This document shows positions 24,955 through 34,034 of a stretch of DNA of 64,000 nt, one piece after another. Under the pieces are notes generated by a model. That model saw only the letters and a list, made by a program, of their open reading frames with translations. It had not been told where the DNA came from and ran no database searches. Source of the stretch: Zoroaster sp. YZ-2022 (lineage: Eukaryota; Echinodermata; Asteroidea; Forcipulatida; Zoroasteridae); NCBI GenBank assembly GCA_029582265.1, contig CM055823.1, positions 20,022,827 to 20,086,826 of the forward strand, written 5' to 3'. Numbering within the stretch: position 1 is the first letter of the stretch; every line of letters starts with the position of its first letter. The translations under genes were made by a program, and so were the position numbers.

Positions 24955-25130
24955 GTGTTTTTGGGCCCCAAATAATCTGTGTTGGAGATTATGGAGGCGA
25001 GTCTTCATCAGTCCATCAGACTGGGATGAGATTGTCATTGGAGCTGGGGTTTGCTGGACTGACTACCGCCTACAGGTTGAAGCAACAACAACCATGCTTG
25101 GGAAAATTCTTGTTTAGAGGCAAAAGGGTG
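24955..25130 (+). pseudogene. Fragment of a flavin-dependent amine oxidase (FAD-binding N-terminus)
   Basis: After a possible acceptor (CTTACAG at 24948-24954), one frame reads SPSDWDEIVIGAG. One nucleotide out of phase, the sequence continues GFAGLTTAYRLKQQQP. Together these show the dinucleotide-binding GxGxxG motif and following helix typical of the monoamine/L-amino-acid oxidase family, which would bind FAD. A further shift is needed before KILV, which then meets a stop. Two frame changes in about 100 bases indicate a pseudogene or assembly indels. No other exon of such a gene is visible nearby, and a minisatellite begins about 125 bases downstream. Confidence 0.45.
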
Positions 25131-25254
25131 CATTCAAACAATTTATACATACAGGGGTTTAAGTTGCCCAGTGGTCTGCTGGCTAAATGCCAGATTAAAA
25201 TAGCCAAGTGGATAGTCAGAGCTGGCAGGATGGTCCCAAAACCCGCGCTCCTGT

Positions 25255-25590
25255 GGTCCGGCGGAGGCTGAGTCAAGAACCCGCTCCTAATGGTCCTGCG
25301 GCCTGGTCATAACCCCCCTCTCCTGGTATTCTGGCAGACTGGTCAAAACCCCTCTCAGTAGTCCAAGCAGGCTTGTCAAAACCCCTCTCTAGTAGTCAGA
25401 TGGGCTGAGTCAAACCCCTCTCCTAGTAGTCCAGATGGAGGCTGATCAAAACCCCTCTCCTAGTAGTCCGGCAGGCTAGTCAAAACCTCTCTCTCTAATA
25501 ATAGTCCAGCAGGAATGGTCAAACCCCCTCTTCTGGTAGTCCGGCGGGCTGGTCAAAACTCCTCTCCCAGTAGTCCGGCGGACTTGTAAA
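25255..25590. repeat. Minisatellite, ~34-bp units
   Basis: About ten diverged copies of a unit containing GGTCAAAACCCCTCTCC and TAGTAGTCCGGCGG. Spacing is 32-38 bp, with small indels. Confidence 0.85.
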
Positions 25591-25759
25591 ATTCCACAAT
25601 GACTACACTGAAATCTAGTTCTTTTTATTTTATATTTTCCATATTTTTTCCATTGGGCCATAATTTCATCATTTCCAAGTATGCTAGCTATCGTAAACTT
25701 CAAAACATTCTCTCATAAACAAAGGGAATTTATCAACATGAAAAGTCATTTTAACTTTA

Positions 25760-26165
25760 AAAGTACTTAAATGGTTTCCATGCACACTGAGCCCTCCGTA
25801 AAATACTGTCAAAATACGGGCCATAACTCAGGAGTAGACAGCCTATATTGCTGTAGTTAAAACACAAATACAGATGAAATTATTTCTAGCGACAGTTTAT
25901 AACTTTAAAGAAGTCTTTAAGGGGCCGACAAATTTATCATCAAATTAAAAAACAGAGTTCTCCCTCTTTTAGAAATCTACATGACTTTTACATTTGAACA
26001 ATTTCTTCATACCTAAACGGGCCTCCATGCACACTTAGTCCTCCGTAAAATACTGTGTCAAAATACGGAGGCCATAACTCCAGGGTAAACACACCTGACA
26101 TTGTTGTGATTAAAACTTTAAATACAGAATGAAATTATTTCTAGCGACGGGTATAACTTTAAAGT
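25760..26165 (-). repeat. Satellite A, inverted copies
   Basis: About 1.7 units of satellite A read on the minus strand (CCTCCGTAAAATACTGTCAAA, GACAAATTTAT and CCATGCACACTTAG are complements of its landmarks). Orientation flips near 26165, within AAAGTTATAATTTCTTCAT. Confidence 0.9.
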
Positions 26166-27825
26166 TATAATTTCTTCATTAAAAAAGGTATGAAGAAATT
26201 ATCCTAAATGTAAAAGTCATGTGATTTCCTGAAAGCTTTAATTTGGATATAAGTTGTCGGCCTCAGCCTCATAAAAACGTTTAAAGTTATACCCGTCGCC
26301 CATAAAAATAATTTCATTCGTATTGTGTTTTGGAGCTAAAATACAACAAAATAGGCTATCTACCCTGGTTATGGCCCGTATTTGTTCATTATTTTAAACG
26401 GTGGGCTAAGTGGTTGCATGGGCGTTTTAATAATATGGAAATTGTCTTAATTCCCAAAAAGTCATGTGATTTCCTGAAAGAGGAGAACCTAAGCTTTAAT
26501 TTGGATATAAGATTTGTCGACTCCCTTTAAAACTGTTAAAGTTATGCCCGTCGCTAAAATAATTTCATTTATGTTGTGTTTGTTTAATCCGCAACAATAT
26601 AGACTGTCTACCCTATGAGTTATGTAATACCGTATTTTGACGGTATTTACGGCGGAACTGAAAGTGTGCATGGAGGCCGTTTAAGGTATGAAGTAATTGT
26701 CTAAATGTAAAAAGTCATGTGATTTCCTGAAAGAAGAACCCCAAAAACTTTAATTTGGATATAAATTTGTCATATACTCCCTTAAAAACTTTTAAAGTTA
26801 TACCCGTCGCTAAAAATAATTTCATTTCGTATTTGTGTTTTAATCACAACAATATGGGCTGTCTACCTGAGTTTATGGCCCGTATTTTGACAAGTATTTT
26901 ACGGCGGGGCTAGAGGTGTACATGGAGCCGTTTAATGTATGAAGAAAGTTGTCTTAATTCAAAGTCCATGTGATTTCCTGAAAGGAGAACCTAAGCTTTT
27001 AATTTTGGATATAAAATTTGTCGGCCTCCCTTAAAAAACTTTAAAGTTATACCCGTCGTTAAAACAATTTCATTTGTATTTGTGTTTTAAATCACAACAA
27101 TATAGGCTGTCTACCCTGAAGGTTATGGCCCGTATTTTGACAGTATTTTACGGCGGGCTAAGTGTGCATGGCAGTGGAGGCCGTTTAAAGTATGAAGAAA
27201 TTGTCTAAATGTAAAGTCATGTGATTTCCTGAAAGGAGAACCCTAAGCTTTAATTTTGGATATATAGTTGTCCGGCCTCCCAAAAAACTTTAAAGTTATA
27301 CCCGTCGCTTTAAAAATCAATTCATTCATGTTGTGTTTTAATCACAACAATATAGGCTGTCCAGCCTGAGGTTATGGCCGTATTTTGACAGTATATTTTA
27401 CGGCGGGCTGAAAAGGCAGCTGCATGGAGGCCGTTTAAAATTAAGAAGAAATTGTCTAAATGTAAAGTCATGTGATTTCCTGAAGGAGGAGAACCTAAGC
27501 TTTAATTTGGATATAAATTTGTCGGCCTCCCTTAAAAACAATTAATGAAATACCACTCGCAAAAAATAATTTCATTTGTATTTGTCTTTTAATCACAACA
27601 ATATAGGCTGTCTACCCTGAGTTATGGCCCATATTTTGACAATATTTTATGGTGGGATAAGTGTGCATGGAGGCCGTTTAATATATGAAGAAATTGTCTT
27701 AATTCAAAAGTCATGTGATTTCCTGAAAGAGGAGAACCTAAGCTTTAATTTGGATATAAATTTGTCGGCCTCCCTTAAAAACTGTTAAAGTTATACCCGT
27801 CGCTAAAAATAATTAGTAGTATGAG
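26166..27825 (+). repeat. Satellite A, about 7 direct copies
   Basis: The same ~250-bp unit as at 11471-13445. The AAGCTTTAATTTGGATAT landmark is near 26234, 26488, 26748, 26990, 27242, 27496 and 27737. It ends abruptly near 27820 in AAAAATAATTAG. Confidence 0.93.
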
Positions 27826-27995
27826 AAATGGGGGTTCTGGCACACTTGTGGCTGGGGCCTCCAATCGAGCTAAAACAGCTCCCAGCTCATCCCACACTTT
27901 TGGCTGGGCCTCAATCGAGCAAAAAACGGCTCCCATCTCAGTTCCAGCTAGGGCACGTAGTATAGGAAATGGGGGGTTCTGGGACACTTTTTTTC
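27826..27995. repeat. Short two-copy tandem repeat
   Basis: GGGGGTTCTGG.ACACTT and GGCTGGGCCTCAATCGAGC each occur twice, within about 150 bp, as imperfect copies. Confidence 0.6.
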
Positions 27996-28156
27996 TCGGA
28001 CGTTCTTTTAGAGATACGCATGACAGTTGTGTACCTGAGGTATTTACATCGCAACATGAAGGGCTACATAATGTTGCGACTGGATAAGGTTGGTGAACGA
28101 AGCTCTTTGGCGGGAAAGAGCTGTTGCAGCTTGCTGTAAGGAGTTCACCAGTTTAA

Positions 28157-28321
28157 AGATCACGCAAAGGCCGTAAGATTCCGGTACCATGTAAATCTTG
28201 TGGGAAAGGCGTACAGAGTGAGATACCACTATGCCGCACCTGTGGCCGAGATAAGGTTCGGCACCAGCATGCTAATAACTACAGAGAAGAGGAGCTAGGC
28301 ATCAGTTCTCGTTGGTGCTGA
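28157..28321 (+). CDS. Small zinc-ribbon-like ORF of an unidentified element
   Basis: An open frame of 54 codons follows a stop at 28154-28156 and ends in TGA. It contains PCKSCGKGV, ten residues further on LCRTCG, and a basic tail (KVRHQHANNYREEE). The CxxC-X10-CxxC layout with glycines after each pair is that of a zinc ribbon. It has no ATG start in frame, so it is a fragment or a downstream exon. It lies just upstream of the polB-like relic on the same strand and has similar composition, so it may belong to the same element. A second open frame overlaps it, so coding status is uncertain. Confidence 0.4.
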   Translation, partial: RSRKGRKIPVPCKSCGKGVQSEIPLCRTCGRDKVRHQHANNYREEELGISSRWC

Positions 28322-28388
28322 CTCAGCTTCTCTTGTAGCTCGGGCCCTATTAGAGAGTGGTGTAAGCTGGATACTCAGCCGACAGCAT

Positions 28389-29513
28389 GACTACAATGGA
28401 TGAATACATAGACCAGCTGTTGGCTGAAACGCAAACGCCGGAGCTAGTCCAGAGGACCTCAATGGATGAATACATTGACCAGCTGTTGGCACTGAAATGG
28501 AAACGCCGGAGCTAGTCCAGAGCGTTGTTCACAACATCTTGGATGAGCCCATTTCTGAAGCAGTTGATTAGGAGAGCTTACTCAAGCCTTTTCTTCCCAA
28601 GAAATACCGGCCCACCCCCCCTCCTCGCTAAGTTAAGGAGAGGAAAAGGAAGGCCATTGTGGAGGAGTTCGACCCGATCACCCCTTACAAAGCTCTTCGA
28701 ACAACCCAGGACTACCAAAGGAGATACTGGAAGTGTTACAAGAGAGAAGAAAGACGACACTGGTCTTCCGACAAACCCCATGGGTAATAGGGAAATACCT
28801 GCAGGGGTTGGAAGATGGATACCCCCAGGGCATCCCCTCGGCGCAGACCCCAAAGCTTTCTTGAGAGGTGTGCGCCCCAGATTCACCAGAAGCTCGAGGA
28901 AGAGATCAAAGCTCTGAACAGGGTGAAGTTTCAGCTCGCCCTCAGGTCCAGCTTCGGAAGGACAGGCTTGGATGGCGCCGAGGGGTACACCGATCCTGTG
29001 CTCCGCCACAAGCAGGAGGCTCTTCTCAGGCCAGTGAGATCAACGAGGCACTGGACAGGCCCTCCCTCACATCTTGGAGACACTGGAGAAGTGGACGCAG
29101 AGGCTCGGGGTGGGCTGTAGACAGAAGTGAGCACTCTATGGCTGGACATCGCCAGATACTCAGCCCCCTGAGGAGGCTCAACTTCACCGTTCCACTGCCC
29201 CGCAGCCGTGAGGAACAAAGAAAGCAGTGGTGAACGTGAAGAATAAGGATGACCACTGCCTCCGATGGGCACTCCGATCCAGCCCTGTTTCCAGCCGCTA
29301 AAACCCGCAGAGGCCCACCAGTACCCGCCCAAGACTTGGCCTCGATTTCCACAGGGATTGACGCCCCCACACCATCTCCCAGATCCCAAAGGTTGGAAAG
29401 ACAGAACAAACCTTACAGCGCCATAAACGTGTTTGGCTGGGACAAGGGCACGTGATCGTCCACCACCACAGCAAGCAGCTCGAGGACTTACCCCGGATCA
29501 ACCTGCTGTTAAT
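28389..29513 (+). pseudogene. polB: N-terminal relic of a Polinton-type protein-primed DNA polymerase B gene
   Basis: GC-rich sequence carries recognisable pieces in three frames: MDEYIDQLL (28389, duplicated at about 28463 with a shift), QIHQKLEEEIKALNRVKFQL (about 28880), ASEINEALDR (about 29030), GIDAPTPS (about 29355), INVFGWDKG and then DLPRINLLL up to the gap. The order and wording match the long N-terminal region of family-B polymerases in Polinton/adintovirus-like elements (recognised from family knowledge; no search run). At least three frameshifts separate the pieces, so it cannot encode a product as read. The exonuclease and polymerase cores would lie in the gap. Composition is clearly more GC-rich than the polB segment beyond the gap. 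Confidence 0.55.
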
Positions 29514-30013
29514 NNNNNNNNNNNNNNNNNNNNNNNNNNNNNNNNNNNNNNNNNNNNNNNNNNNNNNNNNNNNNNNNNNNNNNNNNNNNNNNNNNNNNNN
29601 NNNNNNNNNNNNNNNNNNNNNNNNNNNNNNNNNNNNNNNNNNNNNNNNNNNNNNNNNNNNNNNNNNNNNNNNNNNNNNNNNNNNNNNNNNNNNNNNNNNN
29701 NNNNNNNNNNNNNNNNNNNNNNNNNNNNNNNNNNNNNNNNNNNNNNNNNNNNNNNNNNNNNNNNNNNNNNNNNNNNNNNNNNNNNNNNNNNNNNNNNNNN
29801 NNNNNNNNNNNNNNNNNNNNNNNNNNNNNNNNNNNNNNNNNNNNNNNNNNNNNNNNNNNNNNNNNNNNNNNNNNNNNNNNNNNNNNNNNNNNNNNNNNNN
29901 NNNNNNNNNNNNNNNNNNNNNNNNNNNNNNNNNNNNNNNNNNNNNNNNNNNNNNNNNNNNNNNNNNNNNNNNNNNNNNNNNNNNNNNNNNNNNNNNNNNN
30001 NNNNNNNNNNNNN
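29514..30013. other. Assembly gap (500 N)
   Basis: Exactly 500 Ns. The left flank is a GC-rich frameshifted polB relic and the right flank an AT-rich open polB frame. Confidence 0.99.
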
Positions 30014-30509
30014 GGATACGGATAGCTTGTTACTCGAGATTAAAACTCGTGACGTTTATAAAGATATGAAAAAATACAGCGAGTCTTTATACGATTTTAG
30101 TAATTATAAACAAGATCATTTTCTATATTACGAAAATAATAAAAAAGTGATCGGTAAAATGAAAGACGAGTGTGCGGGAACTGTAATTCGCGAATTTATA
30201 GGTCTAAAACCAAAAATATATTCGATACTTTTATCGGATGAAAAACAAATAAGAAAAGCTAAAGGCGTTGAAAAACAAGTTTTAATACAACAAATTAAAC
30301 ACGACAGATATAAACAAGTTTTATCTCGAAATATTACGCTACATCATTCTATGAGTTTTATTAGACACGAAAAACATAGATTATATACAACGTGCGTAAA
30401 TAAAATATCGATATCTCCTTTAGATACAAAGAGATATATTTTAGAAAATGGAATACATACTCGCGCTTACGGTCATTATAGTCTTCTGTCTTCCGCTAGC
30501 GAGATGTAA
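30014..30509 (+). CDS. polB: Polinton DNA polymerase B, C-terminal part
   Basis: This would copy the element's own linear DNA by protein-primed synthesis. The visible frame opens directly out of the gap with DTDSLL, the palm motif C whose two aspartates bind catalytic metal. It continues through SNYKQDHFLY and GKMKDECAG, ending KRYILENGIHTRAYGHY shortly before the TAA, a C-terminus typical of Polinton and adintovirus polymerases. About 163 residues are seen; the family usually exceeds 1,000, so most of the gene is in or beyond the gap. The segment is free of stops. Its TAA lies 2 bases from the stop of the convergent integrase gene, a tight tail-to-tail layout. It is AT-rich like the other ORFs of this element. 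Confidence 0.88.
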
Positions 30510-30511
30510 TT

Positions 30512-31507
30512 TTACGAGCGATAGTTGGGTGGATTTTCTGTATCGTTGGGAACAATTTGTAATTCTTGTCTTACAAAACTACGAGCGGGACCCGCGATTA
30601 AATAATACAAGATGGGTTGATTCGCAGCTTTCATCGTTTTAGCTACGCTATAAATTTTTAAACTCCATATAGGATCGGTCGCGCGGCGTCTAGTATCTTT
30701 TTCCGCTTCACCCGGCGCGTATAAATACCGAACTAAACTGTTGTTTGGGATTCTTTTTTCTTTATTTTTACTTGGCGAGGCTGGATTTTGCTCGACGACT
30801 TGTTTTTTAATCGCGTCTTTAGGTTTTAAATTTATAAGTCGAGTCGTCTCGTTGTTTAACGCTTTTACGACTAAAGGTAATCTTTTAACCCATTCTCTAT
30901 TTCTCGTATCAGTCGCAATTTCTTTAGCGTATTGATGAGAAAATGTTCTTTCGCTCAAAGTTTTATTGAATCGCTCTACTATACCTTGCGCTTTATGATT
31001 ACCGGCTTCGCTTCTTTGAATTTTTACGTAATGTTTACTCATTAATACGTTGACGCTACTCTGAAATTCTTTTCCAGGATCAACTTTTAAAATTTTTGGC
31101 CAAGTAAGCGACGAACGTTTATAAATTTTAATAAACGCGTCACCAACTTGAGCGGCGGTTTTGTCGGGTAATGGTTCTGCCGCTTTATATCTGCTAGCTT
31201 CATCCACGACGGTCAACGCGTACTTGTAAGTCTTTTTATTTACGATATCGTGCGGAAGAAACTATAAATCTGCTTGATGAACCTCGTTTGGTTTCGATAA
31301 CGTACTATTTGAACTGGTCGGTCTTGGAATATATTTAGGATAAGGTAAATAAATTTGCCACAGCGCTTGCTTTTTTATCCACTGTCTCGTTAATTTTTTA
31401 TTCACTCGCGTTTCTTTAGCTAATTTATTAATCGCGTTGAGACCTTTGTAGTATCCTCGCGGACTATAATAAGCGTTCGCTAGCTTGCTTTTTATTCGCT
31501 CGTTCAT
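30512..31507 (-). pseudogene. int: Polinton integrase, interrupted by one in-frame TAG
   Basis: A retroviral-type DDE integrase that would insert the element into host DNA. The N-terminal half starts with ATG at 31507 (MNERIKSKLANAYYSPRG) and reads through WIKKQALWQIYLPYP to HQADL, which carries the first catalytic aspartate. A TAG at 31262-31264 then interrupts it. The same frame resumes immediately and runs to 30512, with TVVDEASRY, the second aspartate in KVDPGKEF, and the glutamate in GIVERFNKTL. An SH3-like C-terminal region without an obvious chromodomain follows. The single stop is the only lesion seen, so the copy is either recently inactivated or mis-called at one base. It is convergent with polB. 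Confidence 0.88.
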
Positions 31508-31528
31508 TTTTAATATTTATAATACATT

Positions 31529-31771
31529 TTATTGATCAACGTTTTTAGGCATAATAGAGGGTGGTAAAATTCCTTGTTGAACTAACCACATTTGCGTCAT
31601 CGAAGATAATCCAAGCGTAGCTGTAAGTTTTAGCGCGTCTTTTATATCCAATTTATTTAAATTAGCTGGTTCTACGCTTAATACTTTTTTACCTAGCATG
31701 CTGTATAAAACGGTAAAAAGTGTTAAAACGGCGCTGTGATAAGCTGAATCGGCGATTGTTTTCGTATCCAT
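31529..31771 (-). CDS. Small Polinton ORF, probable membrane-associated protein
   Basis: An 80-codon ORF with an ATG start (MDTKTIADSAYHSA). Two hydrophobic stretches, AVLTLFTVLYSMLG and LTATLGLSSMTQMWLVQQG, flank a polar segment (EPANLNKLDIKDA). Short proteins opening with a similar DxKTxADSA phrase sit near the integrase in many Polintons; the function is unknown to me. It lies 22 bases upstream of the integrase start on the same strand, consistent with co-transcription. Confidence 0.65.
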   Translation of the reverse strand: MDTKTIADSAYHSAVLTLFTVLYSMLGKKVLSVEPANLNKLDIKDALKLTATLGLSSMTQMWLVQQGILPPSIMPKNVDQ

Positions 31772-31812
31772 ATTTTATACTCGTCAATATAATTATTTAA
31801 AAAAAAAACTTG

Positions 31813-32007
31813 CTATTCCATTTCAAAAACACGTTGTTCATTCGTTGGTACGTGTTTTAACGGCTCATTTATTAATATTGGTTTTAACGGCTCATTTATT
31901 AATGTTGGTTTTTCTTCGCTAGGTCGTTCTCTAAACAACAAATAAGCGAAACCTCCAAGAGTAGCTCCAAGAGTTTTCTTCTTTTTGTATATCGTTCGTT
32001 GACGCAC
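31813..32007 (-). CDS. Small Polinton ORF with internal repeats, no ATG
   Basis: About 64 codons with a basic start (RTIYKKKKTLG), a short hydrophobic segment (ATLGGFAYLLF) and a tail of three near-repeats (TLINEPLKP, ILINEPLKH, VPTNEQ). Its frame has no ATG: it is closed by TAA just upstream and enters at GTG. A nearby ATG lies in another frame, so a one-base shift near the start is possible. No function recognised. It sits between the basic ORF and the 80-codon ORF. Confidence 0.45.
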   Translation of the reverse strand: MRQRTIYKKKKTLGATLGGFAYLLFRERPSEEKPTLINEPLKPILINEPLKHVPTNEQRVFEME

Positions 32008-32027
32008 GCATCGTTACGTGTCGAGTT

Positions 32028-32201
32028 TTACTCACGCCTTTTTTTAATTCTTGTTTTTTTTAGCTTGTTAAGTTCGGCGAGTCTTTTACCCGCCGCGACT
32101 CTTTTTGGATTTTTTTATTTTTTAGTCGGTGTTTTCGTTACTGACGACGGTGTGCTCGTTAACATCGTTGGTTGCGCATTCTCCAACTCGTTCGTTTCCA
32201 T
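32028..32201 (-). pseudogene. Small basic Polinton ORF with in-frame TAA
   Basis: The frame starts METNELENAQP at 32201, runs through a Thr/Ser/Pro-rich stretch to TPTKK, meets TAA at 32115-32117, and continues in the same frame as KNPKRVAAGKRLAELNK and a lysine/arginine-rich tail to TAA at 32028. The NPKRVAAGKxLAExN phrase recurs in short basic proteins of Polintons and adintoviruses, so this is a second gene in the copy with a single internal stop. It was too short to stand out as one ORF. Role unknown; a basic virion or DNA-associated protein is a guess. Confidence 0.55.
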
Positions 32202-32209
32202 CGCTTTTA

Positions 32210-32734
32210 TTATCTATACAAGATTCTTCTTTTCTTTTTTAAATGTTTTGCCGTAATTAGCGTTGCACTGAGCGGTGCTATTAACATACCGTACTTGTAG
32301 TATATTTCACACGCTACGGTAGAAAGCATGCTACTAATGAATGGATCTTTTTCTAAATATGAAATTAATTTACCTTCATCGTCAATTTCAAAATGATGAC
32401 CGTATAAATCAACGCGTTTTAAACTAAATCCTAATAGTTTAGCGTATAACGTTAAAATAGCGCTACCTAAAGACTGCGTTATATCGCGCCCCAATTTAGT
32501 TTCGTATTGCGTGTGTAACGCATCTCGCTCTTCCGTACTCAACGCTTCAATATCGTTGACGGAATACTCTTTTCCGAAATTTTTTTTTGAATCTCCTCCC
32601 GATACAACTGATAAAAGTCGTTTATCTCGTAATTTTTGTTTTAGCAGCAGCGCGTCGTCGCTCGTAGCAACATCGGCGGGTGGCGAGTTTAACATGGATG
32701 AATTTTCGTTTAATAGTTTATGAACCTCTTCCAT
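32210..32734 (-). CDS. Conserved Polinton protein of unknown function, 174 aa
   Basis: An intact ORF with ATG start and no lesions. The N-terminal third is polar (MEEVHKLLNENSSMLNSP), followed by a charged helix (LLLKQKLRDKRLL), an acidic segment (NDIEALSTEERDALHTQYE) and GRDITQSLGSAILTLYAKLL. The C-terminal part is hydrophobic (DPFISSMLSTVACEIYYKYG, MLIAPLSATLITAKH) with a basic end. Proteins of this layout occur beside capsid genes in metazoan Polintons and are thought to be virion components (family knowledge, not shown here). It ends just upstream of the basic ORF on the same strand. Confidence 0.7.
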   Translation of the reverse strand: MEEVHKLLNENSSMLNSPPADVATSDDALLLKQKLRDKRLLSVVSGGDSKKNFGKEYSVNDIEALSTEERDALHTQYETKLGRDITQSLGSAILTLYAKLLGFSLKRVDLYGHHFEIDDEGKLISYLEKDPFISSMLSTVACEIYYKYGMLIAPLSATLITAKHLKKKRRILYR

Positions 32735-32815
32735 TTACTAAGTATCTATAATAAAAAATCTGTAAAATTAAAAAGTACTTGCGAGTCATCGTCAAGAATT
32801 AAGGTAAACAACAAG

Positions 32816-33410
32816 TAACCTATAAGCAATTGCTAAGTAACCTATGAGCAATTACTAACAACCTATGAGCAATTAACGAGTAACCTATAGGCAATTGCTA
32901 AGTAACCTATGGGCAATTGCTAAGTAACCTATAGGTAATTACTAACGACCTATAAGCAATTGCTAAGTAACCTATAGGTAATTACTAACGACCTATGAGT
33001 AATTGCTAAACGACCTATGAGCAATTAACGAGTAACCTATGAGCAATTAACAAGTAACCTATGAGCAATTACTAACTAACCTATGAGCAATTACTAACAA
33101 CCTATGAGCAATTAACGAGTAACCTATAGGTAATTACTAACGACCTATGAGTAATTGCTAAACGACCTATGAGCAATTAACGAGTAACCTATGAGCAATT
33201 AACAAGTAACCTATGAGCAATTACTAACAACCTATGAGCAATTAACGAGTAACCTATAGGTAATTACTAAGTAACCTATAAGCAATTGCTCACGACCTAT
33301 GGGTAATTGCTAAGTAACCTATGAGTAATTGCTAAACGACCTATGAGCAATTAACAACTACCTATGGGTAATTACTAACTACCTATAGGTAATTACTAAC
33401 TACCTACTCG
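32816..33410. repeat. Minisatellite inside the Polinton, ~22-bp units
   Basis: About 27 copies of a unit such as AACCTATGAGCAATTACTAA, with variants containing CCTATAGG, CAATTG or AACGAG. Blocks of several units are themselves repeated (the stretch from about 32950 to 33100 resembles 33125-33240). It lies between the 174-aa ORF and the ATPase and contains no gene. Confidence 0.95.
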
Positions 33411-33471
33411 CGTATTTCATAACTGGTAGGTTGATCCGTTTTTAAAATCAATTTACAATGTTTAACTCGTT

Positions 33472-34017
33472 TTAATCGTGTATTAAACCTCGTAACTCTT
33501 TCGTCGGTATAACATCATTTTCTCGAAGACAATTTTCGAACGAATCTCTATCTTTGCAATAAAATAAACACGCCCATTTGAGTTGTTCTCTAAAATCTTT
33601 CAATACGCTATTATATTTTTGCGAAATGATCCAACAGCTGTGATTGATGTGGCGGCCGCTAAAAGCTAATGTTATTAACGCGTTAGTATTATCCGTAATT
33701 TTTTTATATCGCGAGTCTTTACTGGCGCTAACATCATCGACGATAAACAACGTTTCGTTTCCCACGAGTATATCGCTATACATTTCTATCGCTTTGTTTA
33801 ACGTATAATCTTTTAAATCATCAACGAGCACTCGCTCGTCGTTCCAAATCCATTTTCTATTTTGATACGCGAGATTGTTAGCGATCGTGGGGCATAATAT
33901 AATAATCATTTCGAAATGTTTTAAATATTCGTTTTGTAACAAGTTTAAAACAAATTCAGTTTTTCCGCATCCAGTTTGGCCACAAATTAACGCAACGTGT
34001 GGATATTTAGGCAACAT
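33472..34017 (-). CDS. Polinton DNA-packaging ATPase
   Basis: An A32/FtsK-HerA-type ATPase that would drive DNA into preformed capsids. The intact 181-codon frame starts MLPKYPHVALICGQTGCGKT; GQTGCGKT is the Walker A motif at residues 13-20. Walker B is LFIVDDVSASKD at about residue 90, followed by the sensor-like SGRHINHSCWIISQ and a short C-terminal part ending RGLIHD. The length is at the short end for the family, but both nucleotide-binding motifs are present. The capsid gene lies 17 bases upstream on the same strand, the usual morphogenetic pairing in Polintons. Confidence 0.9.
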   Translation of the reverse strand: MLPKYPHVALICGQTGCGKTEFVLNLLQNEYLKHFEMIIILCPTIANNLAYQNRKWIWNDERVLVDDLKDYTLNKAIEMYSDILVGNETLFIVDDVSASKDSRYKKITDNTNALITLAFSGRHINHSCWIISQKYNSVLKDFREQLKWACLFYCKDRDSFENCLRENDVIPTKELRGLIHD

Positions 34018-34034
34018 TGTTTTTAATATTAGTA

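Noticed and set aside
31999..32256. 85-codon plus-strand frame rich in Phe/Leu/Val
   Set aside because: It is antisense to the small basic Polinton ORF, which carries the recognisable motif on the minus strand.
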